Assembly (NCBI GenBank): GCA_021413705.1
Contig: JAIOPX010000204.1
Coordinates: 1-35,710, forward strand
Length of the DNA stretch: 35,710 nt
Direction of reading: 5' to 3'
Origin: Planctomycetota bacterium
Lineage (GTDB): Bacteria; Planctomycetota; Planctomycetia; Pirellulales; UBA7805
In this document: piece after piece, positions 1-7,239 of the stretch
Numbering within the stretch: position 1 is the stretch's first letter
How the letters are laid out: each line of letters opens with the position of its first letter
Made by a program: the position numbers and the translations under genes
The notes under the pieces: generated by a model
What the model was told of the DNA's origin: nothing
The model's database searches: none
What the model saw: the letters and a program-made list of their open reading frames with translations, nothing else

Positions 1-316
1 AGAGGTCATGAGGATCACAGAGGTTAACGGCGGGAATCGGCACGGCCTATTGTAGCGATTCGGCCACCTGTGCCGCAGCGGGTGAGTTGGCGATTGAAAT
101 CCCCTGTGTGCGGCAACGGGCAATACGGTCCGTGCCTTACATGCATAATCTGACGCCTGACCGCACTGGGAAAGCTGCTTCGCACGACACGGCGAGGAAC
201 AAGTCGGGAGCAGACAAGCGTCGATGAACAAAAGTGACGGATGGATGATCGGGTTTCCACCGCGGAGCTCATACTGCTCCCGTTTCAGCGCCATCTAGAA
301 ACACGAGACCGCGACC
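1..316. other. Upstream region without a recognisable gene
   Basis: No open frame here has the look of a real protein: the candidates are Arg- and Ser-rich and read like antisense or random frames. I see no tRNA, repeat array or convincing -35/-10 pair. The region probably holds the 3' flank of a gene outside the window and the promoter of the gene that starts at 317. Confidence 0.5.
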
Positions 317-997
317 ATGTTCAAGCGATTTCGCAATCTCATTTTCGTCAGTGCCGTGGGGAGCTCGGTGGTGGTTCCGTATGTCGCGGCCACGGGCCGC
401 GGCCTCGATTCGGTTCGGCAGTTCTTCACCAGCTCCAGCCGGCCGGCCGATCCATCGTATGGCGCCATTGAGGATCCGGTTGCCGCCGCTATGAGTGGGA
501 TCGACCCTAGTGTTCAAGCGCTGATGCCTGGCTCCTATGGCGCGGCCAAAGAGGTCGCTCCGCCGCACGCTCTGGGGGACGTGTTTCGCTTCGATGTCAC
601 CATTGACTGGATTATGCAACATTGGCCAACGGTGTCGATGGTCTCGACCGATTTGAAGCTCCAAGGTTATCGGGTGCCGCTAGTCACGGGTATCAACGAA
701 GACGACATTGCCGGCAGCCTGACCTATTACTTTGGACCCGACCACCAGGTGCAGAAGATCACCTTCGAAGGAGTCACCGGCAACGCCGACCGCCTGATCC
801 GTGACATCGCCACGCCCAATGGACTGATTCAGACGAAAACCACCGAGCCAGGGTTGTTTCTCTATCAGCGCAATGGTTGGAGCAAGTCGGAGAGCGCGTT
901 AAAGATTCGCCCTGCCGAGATCATCAGCCGCTCCAACGCCAACCGCCGCTTTCAGGTCTCGATGACTCTGGTGCCCCAGCCTGCCGGGTGGTTTTGA
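317..997 (+). CDS. Hypothetical exported or membrane-anchored protein
   Basis: A 226-residue protein of no family I can name with confidence. The first ~27 residues are a basic start (MFKRFRN) followed by a hydrophobic run (LIFVSAVGSSVVVPYVAA), which fits a signal peptide or a single N-terminal anchor. The remainder has no obvious catalytic motif. It contains a conserved-looking stretch around DVFRFDVTIDWIMQHWPTVS and a middle part with alternating polar and hydrophobic residues (LTYYFGPDHQVQKITFEG) suggesting a beta-rich soluble domain outside the membrane. The ATG at 317 is the first in-frame start. The gene converges on the antitoxin and toxin-remnant locus, and its last ~70 bases lie antisense to the out-of-frame tail of that remnant. 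It may be a planctomycete-specific family; the function is unknown. Confidence 0.7.
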   Translation: MFKRFRNLIFVSAVGSSVVVPYVAATGRGLDSVRQFFTSSSRPADPSYGAIEDPVAAAMSGIDPSVQALMPGSYGAAKEVAPPHALGDVFRFDVTIDWIMQHWPTVSMVSTDLKLQGYRVPLVTGINEDDIAGSLTYYFGPDHQVQKITFEGVTGNADRLIRDIATPNGLIQTKTTEPGLFLYQRNGWSKSESALKIRPAEIISRSNANRRFQVSMTLVPQPAGWF

Positions 998-1001
998 TAG
1001 A

Positions 1002-1034
1002 GTCGGCCATGTAGATTTCGCCGGGGCGAATCAT
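1002..1034 (-). pseudogene. Truncated MazF/PemK-type toxin remnant
   Basis: The antitoxin-like gene ends with TGA inside the sequence ATGA, and the ATG of that overlap opens a frame reading MIRPGEIYMAD. This matches the characteristic N-terminus of MazF/PemK endoribonuclease toxins (x-R-x-G-E-I-Y/W-x-A-D-L). After the Asp the similarity stops: the frame continues as SIKTTRQAGAPE and reaches a stop near 924, so about 100 residues of the expected toxin are missing. The break lies within a few bases of the stop codon of the gene on the opposite strand (997), as expected if a deletion or rearrangement joined the two. The 4-bp stop/start overlap is typical of antitoxin-toxin pairs. The motif and overlap are seen directly; the family name is inferred from 11 residues. 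Confidence 0.6.
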
Positions 1035-1249
1035 GGTGTCTCATCCATGCGGCCGATAGCGTTACGCAGTCCAATCGCGCGAATGTTCCGTTGACGTTGC
1101 TCGTCTTCAAGGATCTCCCGAACGGCCTCGTATTCAGCTTCGCTGACTAGAATGTAGGTTGCGTTGTTTCGTGGGTCAACGACGCGCAACTCTCCGACTT
1201 CACGAGCATCGAGTGCTGGAAACTGCTGTGGCGTAAGTTGTATGTTCAT
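1031..1249 (-). CDS. Antitoxin-like small protein, partner of a truncated toxin
   Basis: A 72-residue acidic protein with an N-terminal segment (MNIQLTPQQFPALDAREVGELRVVDP) and a C-terminal helix (SEAEYEAVREILEDEQRQ) of the kind found in small antitoxins that precede PemK/MazF toxins. The phrase NNATYILVSEAEYEAV resembles the ...YVLISEEEYE... segment of Phd/YefM-like antitoxins, but it is short and the family is not certain. The start is well supported: AGGAGG lies 8 nt upstream of the ATG at 1249. A TTGATA-N17-TAAAAT promoter sits about 135 bp upstream, with a palindrome over its -35. Downstream, in place of a full toxin, there is only a stub that overlaps the stop codon. The protein may therefore be an orphan antitoxin, kept as a repressor, as protection against a related toxin elsewhere, or simply recently orphaned. 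Confidence 0.72.
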   Translation of the reverse strand: MNIQLTPQQFPALDAREVGELRVVDPRNNATYILVSEAEYEAVREILEDEQRQRNIRAIGLRNAIGRMDETP

Positions 1250-1384
1250 GATGCCCGCCTCCTGCCATTTGTTGAGGTTGCGCCACCCACTACCGGAAGG
1301 CGACGATCAACATTCCACTACCCAGACGCCCGACTCGGGGGGATGGATCATACAACCTTTCAGGCTCAATCAGCTATAACTCCA

Positions 1385-1413
1385 ATTTTAGCAGTCAGTT
1401 GATTGGCTATCAA
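1385..1413 (-). promoter_or_regulatory. Promoter and palindromic operator of the antitoxin-like gene
   Basis: Read on the minus strand: TTGATA (1413-1408), 17 bp, TAAAAT (1390-1385), each hexamer 5/6 to the sigma-70 consensus. The 15-bp imperfect palindrome TTGATTGGCTATCAA (1399-1413) covers the -35 box, the usual place for an autoregulating antitoxin operator. The leader to the ATG would be about 130 nt. The operator role is inferred. Confidence 0.55.
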
Positions 1414-1553
1414 CCTTCGTAGGGCGCGCTGGGTGGATTCCGTGTCAGACATACAGGTCCGAGGCTCGCCGTGAAGATTAAAAATGCCTGGAAACGAAGT
1501 GATTACGAATCATGTCTACCCTTGGGGTATCGTTCCTTTCAGGAATATTCAGT

Positions 1554-2501
1554 ATGGTTGATGGCATGAATAATTCTACGAATCAGGAACCACCCATCGA
1601 GGTGCTTTCAGCTCAGTGGCAGCGTCCTGCGCTGGAACTGCTGTTGCAGGGTTTGGCTCGCGATTCAAGAAGCTGTGAGATCGAACGACTCTTGGTGCGA
1701 CTGGCGGACCTAGAGACGTTAAGAGCGGGACTCGTGGGCGTCGTGCAAAGCGATCAATTGCTGGGCGCCGCCTGGGCGGAAATGCAGCCAGGACGGACGG
1801 CGACGATCTGGCCTCCGTGCATTGTGGGGTCCGACGAGAAACTGGGTGGTCGATTAGCGCTGGCAGCAGTCGAGGCTGCTTTTTCAGCAGGAGCTAAAGT
1901 CGCGCAAGCTGTAATATCTCCGCTCGAAGTCTCGGAATTACGTTGGCTCGAAGCAGCAGGACTGAGGCCTGTGGCGGATATGGAGTGCCTCGTGTGGCAA
2001 GTTCCGTCGAGTAGCGCATCGCCGCTCGATGAAGCCCAAAACGACGTCATGCAGTGGAAGAACTATGCTGCCCCCACGGATCGAAGGCGCCTTGAAGCAT
2101 TGCTTGGCCAGTCCTGGATTGGCTCGCTGGATTGTCCCGCGCTGGATGGCATGCGCGAACCTGCCGAGGTACTCGATGGCTATCTCGCTGCCGGAACCTC
2201 TCAAGCCCAACATTGGTGCTTCTTGCGCAGCTGTGGCGCAGACGCAGGCTGTCTCCTTCTGGCTGAACATGCCGACAGTGACGAGATGGAGCTGGTCTAC
2301 ATGGGGCTCGTTGCTGAGTTGCGCGGCCATGGTCATGGCCATGCATTGGTGCAAATGGCGCAGCGGCTGACGCGCCGCTCCGGGAGAAGCCGCTTGACGA
2401 CAGCGGTTGATGCAGCGAATGCGCCTGCCAGCGCGGTTTACGCCGCGGCCGGGTTCATCTGCTACGATCGGCGGCGAGTGCTGTTGCGGAGCTGCGCCTA
2501 G
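1554..2501 (+). CDS. GNAT-family N-acetyltransferase (tandem GNAT-like)
   Basis: About 315 residues. The C-terminal third has the GNAT acetyl-CoA fold pattern: a strand (DEMELVYMGLVAEL) followed by the R-G-H-G-H-G-x-A-L loop that stands for the pyrophosphate-binding Q/R-x-x-G-x-G/A motif, a helix, then the late motif TTAVDAANAPASAVYAAAGF, in which N-x-x-A-x-x-x-Y-x-x-x-G-F is typical. The N-terminal half looks like a degenerate second GNAT unit (AGLVGVVQSDQLLGAAWAEM... RWLEAAGLRPVADMECLVW), so the layout is reminiscent of tandem-GNAT proteins such as mycothiol synthase. The substrate cannot be told. I chose the ATG at 1554 because AGGA at 1541-1544 stands 9 nt before it; an upstream ATG at 1512 in the same frame has no such site. 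It lies ahead of dnaA on the same strand but is separated from it by ~640 bp. Confidence 0.78.
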   Translation: MVDGMNNSTNQEPPIEVLSAQWQRPALELLLQGLARDSRSCEIERLLVRLADLETLRAGLVGVVQSDQLLGAAWAEMQPGRTATIWPPCIVGSDEKLGGRLALAAVEAAFSAGAKVAQAVISPLEVSELRWLEAAGLRPVADMECLVWQVPSSSASPLDEAQNDVMQWKNYAAPTDRRRLEALLGQSWIGSLDCPALDGMREPAEVLDGYLAAGTSQAQHWCFLRSCGADAGCLLLAEHADSDEMELVYMGLVAELRGHGHGHALVQMAQRLTRRSGRSRLTTAVDAANAPASAVYAAAGFICYDRRRVLLRSCA

Positions 2502-3145
2502 TGAACGATTGTTTCAGTAGGCTTCGTGATCGGCAAGAAATGAAACAGAGGGGCAGCGCCAGGAATGTCAATGGGTCGTTACAAAACAAATCATCATCAA
2601 CAGAAATGGATTCATCGGGCGACTTCAATGGATGCGAAGCTCAATTTCAGTTTTGCGATCGCGACATCCGTTGGCGATTCTCGAATCTATTGCACTTACG
2701 TCAACGCGCATGAGTCGATACCCGTATTCTCCGTGAATTTCACCTCTGCAAAATCGAACACTTCGCGCGCTTCGTGCGCGGACTCCACAGTTTTTCCACG
2801 CGCAGCCTGACGTACCGCGAAACAATTTCGGCACGATTCTTGTCTTACGTTGCCGGTTTTCCCAATCATTCGCTTGCCGACTGAAGGTTCCTTAAAAAAT
2901 TCTTTTCTTCTTTCGCGCAGGGTGTTTGACAGCACTGCCTGCATGCGTACAATCGGCTTCTTGTTCGTGGAGCAACCTTCAGCCAATTCCTTCGAGTTTC
3001 CCTCCGGCGTTTACCTCGCCGATCCCGTTTTCACCTCGCAATGCTGCTCACTTGGTTGACGCCAGGAAGCGGAAACTGCGTCACGATGGCGCAGTAGTGG
3101 ACGGTATCGCTACGCGCCGAATTGACCGCACAGCAGGATGTGACC
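2502..3145 (+). other. Long region upstream of dnaA
   Basis: There is no convincing gene here; the short frames have atypical composition. It contains an AT-rich pyrimidine tract (2888-2914), a short GC hairpin around 2764-2780, one weak DnaA-box-like word (TTTTTCCACG at 2791-2800) and a very good promoter at 2926-2953. I do not see the cluster of 9-mer boxes that would mark a replication origin. Confidence 0.5.
2926..2953 (+). promoter_or_regulatory. Sigma-70-type promoter of dnaA
   Basis: TTGACA (2926-2931, perfect consensus), 16 bp, TACAAT (2948-2953, 5/6). Transcription would start near 2960, giving a leader of about 185 nt before the proposed dnaA start. A leader this long leaves room for regulation by DnaA or at the RNA level, but no specific element is recognised. 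Confidence 0.65.
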
Positions 3146-4624
3146 GTGGTTCAGGATGTGACCTGCGAGGCCGATGATATTATTGCCGCCCTGCGGGTGG
3201 GCCTCGGTGAGCGCGTCGGCGCTACGCGGGCCGACCTGTGGTTCGGTCGGCGAGCGCGGCTGGTGGTGGAATCCGATCTATTGGTGGTGGAAGTGCCCAA
3301 CGAGTTCTACCGGGACTGGTTGCGGCGCAATTTTCGCGCCGATCTGCTGGCTGTTTCGCAATCGGTCCTGGGACGCACTATGGAATTGGAGTTTCGCGTC
3401 ACCACGACGGGCAGCGTTGGAGATGTCGCCGAGCCGGCAAAGTCCCCGCAGGTTGACTCGCCGCCGCAACCGTCGGAAGCCAGCCCGAATACCTTGTCTA
3501 TGGCAAGGGGTGATGTCTCTGATGCGAACGCCGCTCATTCACGCTCCCAGCGACCGGTATCATCGGCTGGCAATTCAGCCCCAAACCGTCGCCGTCCCTT
3601 GGCGGAGATGGCTAATTTCGTGGTTGGCCCAAGCAACCGGCTGGCCTATGCCTCGGCCGAACTGGCGATCCGCGACCTAGGCCGTTATACCCCGCTGTGC
3701 GTGCATGGCCCGACGGGCGTGGGTAAAACGCATCTCCTGGAGGGCATCTATTCAGCAGCAGCCAGGATGCAGCCGCGGATTTGCGCCATCTATCAGACTG
3801 CGGAGCAGTTCACGAGCGAGTTTCTGGAATCACTCCACCATAGCGGTCTCCCCAGCTTCCGGCGTAAATATCGGGGCGTTGATCTGTTGGTGATCGACGA
3901 TATCCAGTTTCTGGCTGGAAAGCGGGCTACGTTGGTCGAAGTGCTACACACGCTCGACACGCTGCTGCGGCAAGGACGCCAAGTGGTGGTGGCCGCCGAC
4001 CGCGCGCCAGCCGAATTGACGGAACTCGGCCCCGAGCTGGTCGCCCGGCTGAGTGGCGGAATGGCCTGTGGCATGGTGGCTCCCGAGTACGACGTGCGGC
4101 TGGGTATCGTGCGTCGCGTAGCGGCCAGCTTGCAAATGGAACTGCCAGACGACGTTGCCAGCACCATTGCGGCGCGGTTCAGTCAACATGCAAGGCAGCT
4201 CATTGGGGCCATACATCGGCTCAAAGCTATGGGCGAAGTCCATGCCCGGCCAATCACCGCCGCGCTGGCCGACGAGGCCTTGGCCGATCTCACCTCGTCC
4301 ACGACGCGGGGAGTGCAATTGGTGGATATCGAGCGAGCCATCTGCGACGAGTTCCGCCTGGAAGGAGACGCCTTGCGTTCGCAAAACAAAGGCAAAACAC
4401 TCAGCCAGCCCCGGGCCTTGGCAATGTGGTTGGCCCGCAAGCACACACGCAGCGCGCTATCGGAGATCGGTAGCTATTTTGGTCGTCGTAGTCACACCAC
4501 GGTGTTGGCAGCCCACAAACGAGTGGAAGACTTGATGGCCCGTCGGGGGCTGGATATGCAGCAAGCCGGACAGAATATCGAAGCTACGATTCGGCGCGTG
4601 GAACAAAGATTGCGGGTTGGATAA
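3146..4624 (+). CDS. dnaA: Chromosomal replication initiator protein DnaA
   Basis: DnaA binds origin boxes as an ATP-dependent filament and opens the duplex. All four domains are visible (numbers from the chosen start): domain I ~5-75 (LGERVGATRADLWF... EFYRDWLRRNF); a low-complexity linker ~80-155; AAA+ domain III with Walker A GPTGVGKTH near residue 190, Walker B LLVIDDIQFLAGK, and the arginine-finger region LVARLSGGM in place of the common SRF/LxxGL; domain IV near the C-terminus with GRRSHTTVLAAHKRVEDL, the DnaA signature (usually GRDHTTV), here with Arg-Ser before the His. The start is uncertain: the frame is open from a TTG at 3122 without a ribosome site, while GTG at 3146 has AGGA 7 nt upstream, so I prefer it (~492 residues). 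dnaN, recF and gyrB are not adjacent. A palindromic repeat follows the stop. Confidence 0.95.
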   Translation: MVQDVTCEADDIIAALRVGLGERVGATRADLWFGRRARLVVESDLLVVEVPNEFYRDWLRRNFRADLLAVSQSVLGRTMELEFRVTTTGSVGDVAEPAKSPQVDSPPQPSEASPNTLSMARGDVSDANAAHSRSQRPVSSAGNSAPNRRRPLAEMANFVVGPSNRLAYASAELAIRDLGRYTPLCVHGPTGVGKTHLLEGIYSAAARMQPRICAIYQTAEQFTSEFLESLHHSGLPSFRRKYRGVDLLVIDDIQFLAGKRATLVEVLHTLDTLLRQGRQVVVAADRAPAELTELGPELVARLSGGMACGMVAPEYDVRLGIVRRVAASLQMELPDDVASTIAARFSQHARQLIGAIHRLKAMGEVHARPITAALADEALADLTSSTTRGVQLVDIERAICDEFRLEGDALRSQNKGKTLSQPRALAMWLARKHTRSALSEIGSYFGRRSHTTVLAAHKRVEDLMARRGLDMQQAGQNIEATIRRVEQRLRVG

Positions 4625-4655
4625 TTGTTCTGGACGTCATGTGGTGAGATTAGGC

Positions 4656-4761
4656 GGCGAGCCGCGTGGCGTAAGCCCGCGGAGGAGTGTGTTCGCCCGC
4701 GAGAATGGAGTCGTAAGAGTAGCACGGCAGTGCCTCCAGGGGCTCACGCCCCCGGCTCGCC
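4656..4761. repeat. Palindromic intergenic repeat, family A copy 1
   Basis: Two ~30-bp half-elements in inverted orientation (4656-4685 and 4733-4761). Each carries GGCGAGCCG, then a G-rich word, then CGT-A/G-AGCCC, then GGAGG on the mirrored strand. The outer 9 bp are a perfect inverted repeat. A related inverted pair lies at 17751-17819. This looks like a REP/BIME-type dispersed repeat that could also act as a hairpin at the 3' ends of dnaA and the facing gene. Confidence 0.6.
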
Positions 4762-4782
4762 TTAGGCGAGGCTCTCGTTTCC

Positions 4783-5919
4783 CTACTTCAGCTTGCTCGT
4801 CTGCCGTATAAAGTCTTCATCCAGCCGCTTAATCGATCCAAAGTGCTGCTCGAATAGTTGGATCCGCTCTTGAGACGTCTCTTTCAGCCCGGGAGACTTG
4901 GCAGCCAGCGCCTTCATGTAGGCCACAAAATCCTTCGGCCGCTGTCGGATCAGATAATATGTCAGCGCCCAGGACTCCGCATAGGCATCCAAAATACCTT
5001 CTGTCTTTTGGAGTCGATCATCGTCCGAAAGCAGCTTCTGTAATGAGTCTGCGGGCCGCGTGCGGCTGTAGCGGCGAAATTGATCGAGCCGATTTCGGTT
5101 GATGGCGCCCACGCCACGCCAAGTGCGCGATCCACTCAAGTCGGGCGTCTCGAAATACATGGCGATCCCCTCACTCAGCCAGACCGGCACATCGGCCAAC
5201 CGTGTCTGCACGCCACAGTTATAGGCAATCTGATGGGTTGCCTCATGGACGATCGTGGCCACCAGGTTGGCTGCCTCCGGCCTGGCAAGAGAGGCATTGA
5301 TCTCGGCAGCGTTGCCGCGGCGCGGCGCCTCGGCTCGATCGGCCTGCACGCCCGTCAGGTCATACATCACGATCCGATTGGTGTTGAGATTGTAGTAAGC
5401 AATGATCGAGTCAACGGCGTCCCCCAGTTCATTGACCGCATAACGGCGGTACGACGCCTTATCGGCGAACACCAGAGCGACCATCGGCCCTTGGGCATCT
5501 TTGACCTCCAAACCCTTGCGAGTCCAGAAATTGGTAAATGCACGGTGCAGCCGCTCGAAGAGGCCCCCGCACCACTCGGCGTAGGCCGCCGACGTGTTGT
5601 AGCAGATGACGTAATGCGCCGTGGTGTGAACGCGAAAGCCCGGCGGCAATTCCTTGAGCACCGCTTCGCCCAGTTCCTTGGCCTCAAGTCGCCGTAACGG
5701 TTGCTCGTCCTTGCGGCGGCTAATTTGCTCGTTTTTTTGTATCGTCCAGAGCTTGCCTTGCTCGTCGATGAGCATCAATCCGCCGTCAGAGGCTTCGACC
5801 ACGATCTGCCCGGAAACTTGCGCTGGCGCTCCCTCACGGCGGAACGAGACGTGCTCAACCGCCGCGGCCGAGAAAGGCCCAAGTAGCGTGAGTAGGAAGG
5901 TGAGCAAGATCCGGTGCAT
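4783..5919 (-). CDS. Secreted DUF1570-type putative zinc metalloprotease
   Basis: About 378 residues. The start MHRILLTFLLTLLGPFSAAA is a clear signal peptide, so the mature protein acts outside the cytoplasm. A near-perfect promoter ending at 5969 rules out the longer frame reaching to 6114. HEATH at ~225-229 (TIVHEATHQIAYN) is an HExxH zinc-binding motif, followed by LSEGIAMYFE, where a Glu could supply the third ligand as in gluzincins. This arrangement and the flanking sequence match the DUF1570 proteins abundant in Planctomycetes. The preceding ~100 residues form a small beta-rich region (VSGQIVVEASDGGLMLIDEQGKLWTI). A peptidase function is inferred from the motif; no substrate is known. 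It stands alone and diverges from the GH130 gene at 6190. Confidence 0.85.
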   Translation of the reverse strand: MHRILLTFLLTLLGPFSAAAVEHVSFRREGAPAQVSGQIVVEASDGGLMLIDEQGKLWTIQKNEQISRRKDEQPLRRLEAKELGEAVLKELPPGFRVHTTAHYVICYNTSAAYAEWCGGLFERLHRAFTNFWTRKGLEVKDAQGPMVALVFADKASYRRYAVNELGDAVDSIIAYYNLNTNRIVMYDLTGVQADRAEAPRRGNAAEINASLARPEAANLVATIVHEATHQIAYNCGVQTRLADVPVWLSEGIAMYFETPDLSGSRTWRGVGAINRNRLDQFRRYSRTRPADSLQKLLSDDDRLQKTEGILDAYAESWALTYYLIRQRPKDFVAYMKALAAKSPGLKETSQERIQLFEQHFGSIKRLDEDFIRQTSKLK

Positions 5920-5968
5920 CGGCGAGGTACGGCAGACATAGACGTGTAGGGGAAGCTCTCGATCATCT

Positions 5969-5996
5969 ATTATAACCAGATAAGCTCTGGCACCAA
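5969..5996 (-). promoter_or_regulatory. Promoter of the DUF1570 gene
   Basis: On the minus strand: TTGGTG (5996-5991), 16 bp, TATAAT (5974-5969, perfect -10). The predicted start is near 5962, which gives a ~43-nt leader to the ATG at 5919 and supports that start over the upstream in-frame ones. Confidence 0.6.
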
Positions 5997-6189
5997 TCGA
6001 AGTTTGAAGGATTCCTCCCAGAATGGAAAGTCGGTTCTCCCCAGCTTTTCGGCCTCGCAGGGGTGACGCAATTCGGATTGCACTTGTGGTACGCTCTAAG
6101 AACAACCAGGACACGGGGCAGCCCGAATCTGTGCCGTCGGCCCAGACTGGTGCATTGCGGTTTTATGCGGTGGGCACCTTGGATTCCTT

Positions 6190-7239
6190 ATGCAAACTCC
6201 CCTCCGACAAATTGTGATTCGCTCCGCAGACGTGCCGCCTTCCCGCGACGATCTGGAGGTGATCGGCACGTTCAATCCAGGTGCGGTGAAAACCTCTAAC
6301 GGCATAGTGCTGCTGGTCCGGGTGGCGGAGCGTCCCTATCCACTGCGACCTGGATTCACCGGCCTGCCGCGTTGGGAAACCGGCAGGGGGAATGTCATCG
6401 ATTGGGTCGCCAACGAGGCATTGGAATGGATCGACCCGCGTGTCGTGCGCTGTAAGGCCGACGGACTCGTGCGGCTGACGTTCACTTCATATTTGAAAGT
6501 CTTCCGTAGCGCTGACGGCATACAATTTGTCGCAGATGGCGTTTCCGACTTCCTCCCCGAGTCGCCCCTGGAAGAGTTTGGCGTAGAGGATCCGCGGATC
6601 ACGCCACTGGATGGCCGGTTCTACATCACTTACGTGGCCGTGTCGCGGCATGGCGTGGCTACGGCTCTGGCGTCTACAGAAAACTTCCGCTCTTTCACGC
6701 GGCATGGCGTGATCTTCGGGCCTGAGAATAAGGACGTTGTGCTGTTCCCCGAGCGGATCGACGGCCAATATGTGGCTCTGACTCGCCCCAGCGGAGGAGC
6801 AGGGTTCGCCCGCCCAGAAATGTGGCTCGCCAAGTCACCGGACTTGATCCATTGGGGCCAACACCAGCACCTTTTGGGAGTCGGTGCGACGTGGGATAGC
6901 GGCAGAATCGGAGCCGGACCACCGCCACTCCGCGTCGAGGAAGGCTGGCTTGTGCTATACCACGGCAATCGCCGACCGCGCGGGCCGGGGGATGTGGGAG
7001 AATACTCGGCCGGCGCGATGCTGCTGGCGCACGATGATCCTCGTCGAATTCTGCGTCGCTGCGCCGCACCGTTTCTGAAGCCCGAGGCCGAATTCGAGTG
7101 CGAGGGATTTGTGCCGGGCGTAGTTTTTCCCACCGGTGTCGTCGCCGACGGCCCGTCGTTACTGATCTATTACGGTGCCGCCGACACCAGTTCGGCCGTC
7201 GTGCGAATGTCGCTCGACGAGATTCTCAACACGCCTTGA
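6190..7239 (+). CDS. GH130-family glycosidase or phosphorylase (mannoside-type)
   Basis: 349 residues, a normal size for a five-bladed beta-propeller GH130 enzyme. Family hallmarks in order: FNPGAVKTSNGIVLLVRVAERP near the N-terminus; EFGVEDPRITPLDGRFYITYVA, where the Asp of EDPR is the proposed general acid; KDVVLFPERIDGQYVALTRPS; IGAGPPPLRVEEGWLVLYHG; and EGFVPGVVFPTGVV with LLIYYGAAD at the end. GH130 members cleave beta-mannosidic bonds, either by phosphorolysis giving mannose 1-phosphate or by hydrolysis. The residues that would settle which cannot be assigned by eye. No signal peptide, so probably cytoplasmic. It converges on the second GH130 gene, and the two 3' ends overlap by 14 bp. 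Confidence 0.88.
   Translation: MQTPLRQIVIRSADVPPSRDDLEVIGTFNPGAVKTSNGIVLLVRVAERPYPLRPGFTGLPRWETGRGNVIDWVANEALEWIDPRVVRCKADGLVRLTFTSYLKVFRSADGIQFVADGVSDFLPESPLEEFGVEDPRITPLDGRFYITYVAVSRHGVATALASTENFRSFTRHGVIFGPENKDVVLFPERIDGQYVALTRPSGGAGFARPEMWLAKSPDLIHWGQHQHLLGVGATWDSGRIGAGPPPLRVEEGWLVLYHGNRRPRGPGDVGEYSAGAMLLAHDDPRRILRRCAAPFLKPEAEFECEGFVPGVVFPTGVVADGPSLLIYYGAADTSSAVVRMSLDEILNTP

Noticed and set aside
2565..2810. Small plus-strand gene of 81 codons
   Set aside because: Composition and lack of a ribosome site do not support it; it lies in the dnaA upstream region and has no recognisable family.
2502..3145. Replication origin next to dnaA
   Set aside because: Only one weak DnaA-box-like word (2791-2800) and a short AT-rich tract; no cluster of boxes and no dnaN neighbour.
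4783..6114. Longer start for the DUF1570 protein
   Set aside because: The signal peptide begins at 5919 and a TATAAT promoter lies at 5969-5974, inside the longer frame.
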